Shown here: piece after piece, positions 24,931 through 31,820 of the stretch
Position numbering within the stretch: position 1 is the first letter of the stretch
Layout of the letters: each line of letters starts with the position of its first letter
Assembly: GCA_963779685.1 (NCBI GenBank)
Contig: CAVZZG010000003.1
Coordinates: 1,488,001-1,552,000, forward strand
Length of the DNA: 64,000 nucleotides
Reading direction: 5' to 3'
Origin: CAVZZG01 sp963779685
GTDB taxonomy: Bacteria; Actinomycetota; Thermoleophilia; Gaiellales; F1-60-MAGs149
The notes under the pieces: generated by a model
Told to the model about the DNA's origin: nothing
The model's database searches: none
The model's input: the letters and a program-made list of their open reading frames with translations, nothing else
Position numbers and translations under genes: made by a program

Positions 24931-26538
24931 GTGACGCGACGCTCCTGCGCGAATCTCGCCGTCCTCGGCGCACGTATCCGGACGCTCGATCCCGAACTGC
25001 CGGCCGCAAGCGCGGTCGCGATCCGCGCCGGGACGATCATCGCCGTCGGCAGCGACGCCGAGGTCCGCCAGACCTGCGACGCCCGCACCGAGATCGTCGA
25101 CCTCGGCGGCGCGGCGGTCGTGCCCGGTCTCATCGACAGTCACTCCCACCCGTTCAACGGCTCACTGGAGGCCGTAGGTGCCGACCTCACCGGCCTGCGG
25201 ACGCTGGACGAGGTGCGAAGTGCGCTGGCGGCCGAGCGCCGGCGCTGCGGCGACGGCGAGTGGGTGCGGGGCTACGCGCTGGCCTACGAGGCCTTCGCCG
25301 GCACGGGTATCCACGGCGCGGCGATCCTCGATGCTGTCCAGGGCGCGCCGACGTACCTCCAGTTCTTCGACTTCCACACCGCGCTGGCCACGCCCGCGGC
25401 GCTGGCGCTGGCCGGCGTCGACGGACCGCGCACGTTCGCCGACACGGCCGAGGTCGTGTGCCTCGACGGGCGGCCGACCGGCGAGTTGCGGGAGTCCGCC
25501 GCCGGGCTCGTCGAGCGGGTGATCCCCGAGCCGAGCGCGGCGGAGCGCCTGGTCCTGTACCGGGCGACCCTGGCACGTATGAACGAGGCCGGGCTGACCG
25601 GCGCCTGCGTCATGCTCGGCCGCCCGGGCCTGTTCGACGAGATCCGCGAGCTCGAGGCGCGTGGCGACCTGAAGATGCGGCTCTGGGTGCCGCTCCACCA
25701 GCCGCCAGGCGTCACCGACGACGAGGTCGACGAGCACCTGCGGCTGCGCGACGAACGTGGCTTGCGGTGGCGCGGCGGCATCGCCAAGTTCTTCATCGAC
25801 GGCGTGGTCGAATCCGGCACTAGCTGGCTCTGCGAACCGGACACGCGCGGCGGCAGCACGCGGCCCTTCTGGCCGACGGAGGCCAGGTACGCCGAGATCG
25901 TCGCCCGCTTCGCCCGGGCCGGCTTCCAGGTCGCCACGCACGCGGTCGGCGACCGCGCCGTCCGCGCCGCCCTCGACGCGTACCGGAACGCCGGCCCCCC
26001 ACCGACGGGACGGCACCGCATCGAGCACATCGAGACCCTGCAGGACGCCGACGTGCCGCGGTTCGCAGCGGAGGATGTGGCCGCATCGATGCAGATCCTC
26101 CACATGGAGAACAACTCGGGCGACCAGACCGACCCCTGGTCGCAGACGCTGGGTCCCGAACGCTGCGCCCGCGCGTTCCGCGCCCGCGACCTGGTCGACA
26201 GCGGCGCGATCCTTCCGCTCGGCTCGGACTGGCCCGTGGCGCGGTACGACCCCCGGCGCGGCATGGGCTGGGCCCGCCTGCGGCGCGCTCCCGGCGACCC
26301 CGGGCAGTTGCCGTACCTCGCCGGCCAGGCGCTGACGGGGCTCGAGGCGCTCCACGGCTACACGACTGCGCCGAGCCGTGTGATCGGCGAGGCGCACCTC
26401 TCCGGCATGGTGCGCGCCGGCTACCGCGGCGACCTGACGGCGTTCGCGGAGGACCCGGTCGACCTCGATGCCGACCGGCTGCTCGAGCTGCCCGTCGTGC
26501 TCACCGTCGTGGACGGCGAGATCTGCCATCGGGCCTAG
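24931..26538 (+). CDS. Metal-dependent amidohydrolase, YtcJ-like
   Basis: This 535-residue amidohydrolase family 3 protein has the first metal motif LIDSHSHPF (about residue 68), the FFIDGVVESG strand with its glutamate, histidines in VATHAVGDRA and RIEHIETLQ, and the catalytic aspartate in LPLGSDWPVARYDP. Length and order match YtcJ/exoenzyme regulatory AepA-like proteins, which hydrolyse exocyclic amide or imine bonds on unknown substrates. The GTG at 24931 follows TAGAGT by seven bases. It converges with the acyl-CoA dehydrogenase; a perfect GCCGGCGCGCCGGC palindrome lies at 26547-26560 between them. Confidence 0.88.
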   Translation: MTRRSCANLAVLGARIRTLDPELPAASAVAIRAGTIIAVGSDAEVRQTCDARTEIVDLGGAAVVPGLIDSHSHPFNGSLEAVGADLTGLRTLDEVRSALAAERRRCGDGEWVRGYALAYEAFAGTGIHGAAILDAVQGAPTYLQFFDFHTALATPAALALAGVDGPRTFADTAEVVCLDGRPTGELRESAAGLVERVIPEPSAAERLVLYRATLARMNEAGLTGACVMLGRPGLFDEIRELEARGDLKMRLWVPLHQPPGVTDDEVDEHLRLRDERGLRWRGGIAKFFIDGVVESGTSWLCEPDTRGGSTRPFWPTEARYAEIVARFARAGFQVATHAVGDRAVRAALDAYRNAGPPPTGRHRIEHIETLQDADVPRFAAEDVAASMQILHMENNSGDQTDPWSQTLGPERCARAFRARDLVDSGAILPLGSDWPVARYDPRRGMGWARLRRAPGDPGQLPYLAGQALTGLEALHGYTTAPSRVIGEAHLSGMVRAGYRGDLTAFAEDPVDLDADRLLELPVVLTVVDGEICHRA

Positions 26539-26559
26539 GGAACCGCGCCGGCGCGCCGG

Positions 26560-27702
26560 CTACAGCGACCGGGCGATGATCTCCTTCATGATCTCGTTCG
26601 AGCCCGCGTAGATCGACTGCACGCGGGCGTCGACGAACGCCCGTGCGATCGGGTACTCCAGCATGTACCCGTAGCCGCCGAACAGCTGCAGGCACTCGTC
26701 GATGACCTTCGACTGCTGGTCGGTGAGCCACCACTTGGCCATCGAGGCGGTCTCGGTGTCGATCGTGCCGTCGATCACCCGGCCGACGCAGTGGTCGGTG
26801 AAGACCCGCCCGATGGTCGCGATGGTCTTCGCCTCCGCCAGCCGGAAACGGGTGTTCTGAAGCTCGAACAGGGACTTCCCGAACGCCTGGCGATCCTTGG
26901 TGTACGCCACCGTGTCGGCGACCGCCCGCTCGATCGCCGCGACCGCGGTGATGGCGACGATCGTGCGCTCGTAGGGGAGCTGGGCCATGAGCTGGTGCAG
27001 GCCGTCGCCCTCGCCGAGCGAGCACGCAACGGGCACGCGGCAGTCGTCGAAGAAGAGTTCGCAGGTGTCCTGCGCCTTCTGGCCGATCTTCTTCAGCAGG
27101 CTGCCCCGGCGGAACCCGGCGAGGCCGTCGGTCTCGATAGCGAGCAGCGTGAAGCCCCGCGATCCCGCCTCGGGGTCGGTGCGGACGACCGTCACGACCA
27201 GGTTCGCGAGCAGGCCGTTGGTGATGAACGTCTTGGAGCCGTTGACGACGTAGTGATCGCCGTCGCGGACGGCGCCGGCGGTGATGCCACGGAGGTCGGA
27301 GCCCGCACCCGGCTCCGACATCGCGATGGCCCCCACCAGCTCGCCTCGGGCCAGGCGCGGCAGCAGCCTGGCGCGGAGCTCGGAGGCGCCGTACTCGACG
27401 AGGTAGTGCGCGGCGATCTCGTGCACCGCCTTGCCGAAGCACGAGAACCCGGCGCCCAGCAGCTCCTCGTACACGACGGCCTCGAAGCCGAAGTCCGCCC
27501 CGCCCCCGCCCAGCTCGGCGGGCACGTCGGTGCACAGCACGCCGAGCTCGCCGGCCCGGAGCCAGACCTCGGGATCGATGTGGCCGCGCTCGCTCCAGCG
27601 CTCCTCGTGCGGCATCAGCTCGTCGCGGACCCAGGCCCGCACGGTCTCGCGGAACAGCTCGTGATCGTCGGACGACCACGGCGATCGGCGATGCGGCTCC
27701 AT
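26560..27702 (-). CDS. Acyl-CoA dehydrogenase
   Basis: This 380-residue flavoenzyme has the standard order: an N-terminal helical domain; AMSEPGAGSDLRGI and FITNG in the flavin-binding beta domain; then ERTIVAITA, RQAFGKSLFELQ, CLQLFGGYGYMLEYPIAR and the C-terminal YAGSNEIMKEIIARSL. The glutamate in AGSNE is at the position used by short and medium chain enzymes as base. It oxidises an acyl-CoA to the enoyl-CoA, passing electrons to ETF. CATTAT lies seven bases before the ATG. It is divergent from an acyl-CoA ligase that could supply its substrate. Confidence 0.93.
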   Translation of the reverse strand: MEPHRRSPWSSDDHELFRETVRAWVRDELMPHEERWSERGHIDPEVWLRAGELGVLCTDVPAELGGGGADFGFEAVVYEELLGAGFSCFGKAVHEIAAHYLVEYGASELRARLLPRLARGELVGAIAMSEPGAGSDLRGITAGAVRDGDHYVVNGSKTFITNGLLANLVVTVVRTDPEAGSRGFTLLAIETDGLAGFRRGSLLKKIGQKAQDTCELFFDDCRVPVACSLGEGDGLHQLMAQLPYERTIVAITAVAAIERAVADTVAYTKDRQAFGKSLFELQNTRFRLAEAKTIATIGRVFTDHCVGRVIDGTIDTETASMAKWWLTDQQSKVIDECLQLFGGYGYMLEYPIARAFVDARVQSIYAGSNEIMKEIIARSL

Positions 27703-27724
27703 GGGGCCGCATAATGCCGGACGC

Positions 27725-29240
27725 ATGCGCGAGGAGCTGACCCCTCTCTCCTTCCTCCGGCGCTCGGCGCGCGTGTACTGCGACCGCATCGCGGCCGTGG
27801 ACGGCGACAGGACGGTGAGCTACGGCGAGCTGGGCGAACGGGCGGGCCGCCTGGCGAGCGCGATCCGCGGTGCGGGTATCGAGCCGGGCGAGCCGGTGGC
27901 CGTGCTGTCCCTGAACCGCCTCGAGCTGCTGGAGGCCCACTTCGGCATTCCCGGCGCCGGGGCCCTGCTCTGCGCGATCAACACCCGGCTCGCGCCGGCC
28001 GAGGTGGCCGCGATCGTGGGGCACTCACGGGCGCGCCTGCTGATACTCGACCCCGAGCTGCGGGCAATGGTCGCCGCGGTGGCCCCGGGCGTCCGCGTCA
28101 TCGAGCTGGGCGAGGCCTACGAGGCGCTCACGGCCGCCGGCTCGCCCGACGGGGTCCGCGCGCCCACGGACGAAGAGGCGCCGCTGGCGCTCAACTACAC
28201 GAGCGGGACGACCGGGAGCCCGAAAGGCGTCGTGTACACGCACCGGGGCGCGTTCCTGAACGCGACCGGCGTGGCGCTCGAGACGGCACTGGACGTCGAT
28301 GCGCGATACCTCTGGACGCTGCCGATGTTCCATTGCAACGGCTGGTGCCACCCCTGGGCGGTCACCGCCGTGGGTGCGCGCCACGTGCTGCTGCCGCGGT
28401 TCGACCCGGGCGAGGCCTGGCGCCTGCTTCACGAGCAGCGGATCACGCACCTGTGCGGCGCGCCGACCGTGCTGATCGCGCTGGCGGCGCACGCCGACGC
28501 GAAGCCCGTCGACTGGCCCGTCACGATCACGACCGGGGGCGCTCCGCCGACGCCCACCATCATCGCCCGTTTCGAGGAGCTCGGCGTTCGCGTCGTCCAC
28601 ATGTTCGGCCTCACCGAGACCTACGGGCCGAGCACCCTCTGCTCGTGGCGCGAGGAGTGGGACGACGATCCGCCCGACGTCCGCCACGCGCGGAAGGCCA
28701 GGCAGGGCGTCAGCCACGCCATGTCGGGCGAGGTGCGTGTGGTCGACGGCGACATGGGCGACGTGCCGCCCGACGGCGTCACCATGGGCGAGGTCGTCAT
28801 GCGCGGCAACACCGTGATGGCCGGGTACCTGCATGATGATGCGGCGACCGCTGCGGCCTTTCGCGGTGGCTGGTTCCACTCCGGCGACGCGGCGGTGGTG
28901 CACCCCGGCGGGTACATGGAGGTGCGCGACCGCTTCAAGGAACGTGATCATCTCGGGCGGAGAGAACATCTCGACGATCGAGGTGGAGCAGGCGCTCGCC
29001 GCACATCCGGCCGTGCTCGAGGCGGCCGTCGTCGGGGTACCGCACGAGTACTGGGGCGAGCGCCCGAGGGCGTTCGTGGTCCTGGCGGACGGCGGCGAGG
29101 CGACCGAGCAGGAGCTGATCGGCTTCTGCCGGGAGCGGATCGCCCACTACAAGGCGCCCGACCAGGTCGTGTTCGTGGCGGAGCTCCCCAAGACCTCGAC
29201 CGGCAAGGTCCGCAAGCACGAGCTCAGGGAGCTGAACTGA
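27725..29240 (+). CDS. Acyl-CoA synthetase (AMP-binding), frame broken once
   Basis: This ANL-superfamily ligase of about 505 residues has the P-loop YTSGTTGSPKG, the acyl/adenylate site FGLTETYGP and the hinge region. The frame from ATG 27725 reads through VRDRFK, then the conserved VIISGGENISTIEVEQAL continues in the next frame to the C-terminal STGKVRKHELRELN. Removing one A in AAGGAACGTG (about 28940-28942) restores the expected DRFKDVIISGGEN. The catalytic lysine in TGKVRK is thus present but out of frame with the start. It activates a carboxylic acid to its CoA ester. An assembly error is the likeliest cause, because both halves are well conserved. Confidence 0.85.
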
Positions 29241-29243
29241 GCG

Positions 29244-30374
29244 CTACGACGGCTTGATCCCGCGCTCCGCGAGCAGCGTTGCGAGCCGGTCGCGCGGGAG
29301 CGCCGGGGTGCGGTTGCCGTCGCGCCCGTACATGGTCTCGTTGGCCACCAGGGCGTTGACGACGGCTTCCTCCGTGGCCGCGACGGCCGCGGCGAAGAAC
29401 GGGTCCATCCGCTGCCACTGGATGAACTCGAGCCGCGAGATCTCGCCGGCGTCGGGCTCACCCGTCGCCATGCCGACACCGAGTGCCCCCGGGTTCGCCG
29501 TGGAGAAAGCGAGGAAGAGGTCGCCCGAGAAGTGGCTGCCGGTGGTGCCCGTGCGCCCGATCCCGAGCGAGAACCTCCGCGCCAGCGCCTTCAGCTGCGG
29601 CGCCAGCATCGGCGCGTCGGTGGCGAGTATGCCGATCACCGAGCCGCCACCGCTGGGGACGCCCCAGTCGAAGGCCTCCATCGGGTTGTCGTCGGCGAGC
29701 ATGCGGCCGACCGGCGTGCCCGCGATCACGAGTTCCTCGCGCCCGCCGAAGTTGCACTGCATGAAGACGCCGACGGTGTACGTCTGGCCGCCGAAGGGCA
29801 CCTGGCGCGACGCGGTGCCGTTGCCGCCCTTGAACTGGTAGAGGTTCATGCCGGTACCGCCGCCGACGGAGCCCTCCTCGATCGGCCCGGTCGAGGCTGC
29901 GTCGAGCGCCTGGTGCACGATGTCCGCGGTGACGTGGCGCCCGTTGATGTCGTTGAGATACCCGTCGAACGTCTCGGCGGCGACCGGCAGGAACCACAGG
30001 CCCCGGTACCGGGGGTGGCGGTCGAGCACCCACGTCACCGTCGCCTCGTGGGCGATGCCGACGGCGCGCGTGTTGGTGATCGTGATCGGCAGCGACGACT
30101 GGCCCGACTCCTCGATCCAGGCCCAGCCGGTCATCTCGCCATTGCCGTTCTGCGAGAAGACGGCGGCGACGTAGGGGTCGACCGGATGCTCGTGCCCGCG
30201 CGGGTGGATCGCCGTCACGCCGGTGCGGACGCGCTCGCCCTCGATGAGCGTCGCGTACCCGACCTCGACGCCGGGGACGTCGGTGATCGCGTTCAAGGGG
30301 CCGGGCGTGCCGTCGAAGGGGATGCCGAGCGCCCGGGCCCGCGGCTTCCCGGACGGCGTGGCGAGCCAGCTCAC
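29244..30374 (-). CDS. P1-family (DmpA-type) aminopeptidase/amidase
   Basis: This 376-residue protein resembles the self-processing S58 family. It has TPGPLNAITDVPGVEVGY at the N terminus, a conserved GSVGGGTGM, and PSGGGSVIGILATDAPM, where cleavage before the serine creates the N-terminal nucleophile. The LGIGRTGTTGSHFSGDLFLAFSTAN segment is also typical. Members hydrolyse N-terminal D- or L-residues or beta-peptides. The GTG at 30374 overlaps the ridA stop by GTGA, so it is probably translated from the ridA message. A longer in-frame start at 30407 is less likely. Confidence 0.88.
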   Translation of the reverse strand: MSWLATPSGKPRARALGIPFDGTPGPLNAITDVPGVEVGYATLIEGERVRTGVTAIHPRGHEHPVDPYVAAVFSQNGNGEMTGWAWIEESGQSSLPITITNTRAVGIAHEATVTWVLDRHPRYRGLWFLPVAAETFDGYLNDINGRHVTADIVHQALDAASTGPIEEGSVGGGTGMNLYQFKGGNGTASRQVPFGGQTYTVGVFMQCNFGGREELVIAGTPVGRMLADDNPMEAFDWGVPSGGGSVIGILATDAPMLAPQLKALARRFSLGIGRTGTTGSHFSGDLFLAFSTANPGALGVGMATGEPDAGEISRLEFIQWQRMDPFFAAAVAATEEAVVNALVANETMYGRDGNRTPALPRDRLATLLAERGIKPS

Positions 30375-30763
30375 GACGCCGCCACCGCTTCGATCTCGAC
30401 CAGCCACTCGGGTCGGGCGAGTCCCGCCACCAGCACCACGGTGCTCGCGGGCCGGGCGTCACCCAGCACCTCGTCGCGAACCTCCCGGTACAGCGCGACC
30501 TGTTCGGTGCCGACCAGGTACGCGTTGAGGCGCACGAGGTGCTCGCGGCCCATGCCCGACGCGGCCAGCAGCCGCAGGACGTTGGCAAAGCACTGCTCGT
30601 GCTGGCCGCGGGACGTGCCTGCGAGCGTGCCGTCGGGCGCGAGGCCGACCTGGCCCGAGAGGTGCAGGTACCGCAGGCCGGGCGCCGTTTCGATCGCCTG
30701 GCTGTAGCGTGAGGCACTCCGCACGTGGTCGGCGGGATCGATCTGGCGGTGTGTGGTCTCCAT
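30371..30763 (-). CDS. RidA/YjgF family protein
   Basis: This 130-residue Rid-family protein has LHLSGQVGLAPDG and the C-terminal RPEWLVEIEAVAAS, where the conserved arginine of active imine deaminases would be expected. Family members hydrolyse reactive enamine/imine intermediates. The sequence is divergent, and may belong to a Rid subgroup rather than RidA proper. It is the first gene of a two-gene unit with the P1 peptidase. TACACT lies ten bases before its ATG. It is divergent from the PilZ gene. Confidence 0.82.
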   Translation of the reverse strand: METTHRQIDPADHVRSASRYSQAIETAPGLRYLHLSGQVGLAPDGTLAGTSRGQHEQCFANVLRLLAASGMGREHLVRLNAYLVGTEQVALYREVRDEVLGDARPASTVVLVAGLARPEWLVEIEAVAAS

Positions 30764-30815
30764 GGTGGCCGCGAGTGTAGGCGACGTTTGCCTCAAGCCG
30801 AAATGGCCGCCGGTC

Positions 30816-30821
30816 GATAAC
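30816..30821 (+). promoter_or_regulatory. -10 box of the PilZ-like gene
   Basis: GATAAC, six bases, GTG. It decides the start at 30828 rather than an in-frame ATG at 30753 that overlaps ridA. Confidence 0.4.
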
Positions 30822-30827
30822 CCCACC

Positions 30828-31451
30828 GTGGTCGGCCGCGTTTACGATGCCCTTGCGATCCGTACGCACGAAGGGGCCGAGGAGCTCGTCTCGGTCCTGG
30901 AGGAGCACGGCGACGTTCTCGTCGTCTCGCTTCCAACCCAGTGCGCGGTCGGCGAGGGAGACCGCCTCGAGATCGCCTGGCTGACGGGCGCACATCGGGG
31001 CATGACGACCCGCGCGGTCGCGCACGGTAGCGAGGACCGCCTCTGGCTCGAGGCCGGACCCCGGGTGCCGCTGAGCGGCCGGTTCCTGCGCCGCGCCAGG
31101 CCCGATGGGTCACTGCAGGCTCGCGTCCGCTTCGACGGCGGTGCAACGGTCGGGCTGGCACCCATCCGCGACATCGGGCTCGGTGGCATCAGCCTCGAGG
31201 CCGTGAGCATGGTCGAGGACGCCCAGCTGATCCTGGACATCATCTCGTCCGACGGCGAGACGCTCGCCCGCGACATCCGCGCCCGCGTCGTCCACGCGCG
31301 CTCGTCCAGCGTCGGCTGCGAGTTCCTCGAGCCGCTCACCGCAGCCCGGGCCGTCGCCCAGTTCGCCGGCATCCCCGGCACCGATGACGACCCCACCGCC
31401 GCCCCCGCGCACGAACCGCCGGCGGACGGCGAGATGTCCGACGCGGCCTGA
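30828..31451 (+). CDS. PilZ-like domain protein (degenerate c-di-GMP motif)
   Basis: This 207-residue protein has a YcgR-like N-terminal beta domain (about 1-85) followed by a PilZ-like barrel. The first c-di-GMP signature RxxxR is present as RFLRR, but the second, DxSxxG, reads DIGLGG with glycine in place of serine. The C terminus is an acidic, Pro/Ala-rich tail. PilZ proteins of this layout control motility or export on c-di-GMP binding; here binding may be weak or altered. It is divergent from ridA. The first repeat element of the window begins directly after its stop. Confidence 0.7.
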   Translation: MVGRVYDALAIRTHEGAEELVSVLEEHGDVLVVSLPTQCAVGEGDRLEIAWLTGAHRGMTTRAVAHGSEDRLWLEAGPRVPLSGRFLRRARPDGSLQARVRFDGGATVGLAPIRDIGLGGISLEAVSMVEDAQLILDIISSDGETLARDIRARVVHARSSSVGCEFLEPLTAARAVAQFAGIPGTDDDPTAAPAHEPPADGEMSDAA

Positions 31452-31452
31452 C

Positions 31453-31780
31453 TGCGGTTTTCGCGGCACGGCACGCCACTTCGCACGGCGCGATCCGCGC
31501 GCCTTCCGTGACCGCCCAGCCGTGACGCACGCCGGCCTTCACCGCGAACCGCGCACGCCCGTCGCGCGCCCGGTCACGCGGGGCGCACGCCGACCTCCCT
31601 CGCGTGTTTCACAGCACGGCACGCCACTTCGCACGGCGCGGACCGCGCACCTTCCGTGACGCCGTGACAGGCCAGCTGGCCCGGCACCGCCCGGAGCGGC
31701 AACCCGGCGACGCGCGCCGCGCGACGGGCAACGCACGCCATGTGCGATGCGACGTGCGGTGCCGTGCCGCGAAAACCGCA
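31453..31780. repeat. Inverted-repeat intergenic element, copy 1
   Basis: This 328-bp segment fills most of the 369-bp gap before the FtsX-type permease. Its ends are inverted copies beginning TGCGGTTTTCGCGGCACGGC. A core of about 27 nt (TTCGCGGCACGGCACGC then about ten bases ending TCGCAC) occurs at 31460-31486, again in the same direction at 31608-31634, and inverted at 31748-31773. The two direct copies extend to about 55 bp (31457-31512 and 31606-31660, ending CTTCCGTGAC). No credible gene is inside. A second element with the same core lies at 50907-51118. No transposase and no obvious target duplication are seen. Confidence 0.8.
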
Positions 31781-31807
31781 GATCGACCCCCGGAAGGCGC
31801 GCGAGCC

Positions 31808-31813
31808 TACACT
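31808..31813 (+). promoter_or_regulatory. -10 box of the FtsX-type permease gene
   Basis: TACACT, seven bases, GTG. It lies 27 bp after the right end of the repeat element, so the element would occupy the upstream promoter region. Confidence 0.5.
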
Positions 31814-31820
31814 GCGCGCC

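Noticed and set aside
26547..26560. Terminator between amidohydrolase and acyl-CoA dehydrogenase genes
   Set aside because: The perfect palindrome is short, loopless and GC-only, and short GC palindromes are common at this base composition.
30793..30820. FliA-like (sigma-28) promoter before the PilZ gene
   Set aside because: TCAAGCCG with GTCGATAA has roughly the right spacing, but the match to the -35 consensus is weak and no flagellar gene is in view. The simple GATAAC box explains the start equally well.
31453..31780. Possible CRISPR array
   Set aside because: There are only two direct copies with about 150 bp between them plus an inverted copy, and no cas genes; this is not an array.
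31740..31820. Longer start for the FtsX-type permease
   Set aside because: The extension reads through the right arm of the repeat element, and a -10 box lies inside it just before the GTG at 31821.
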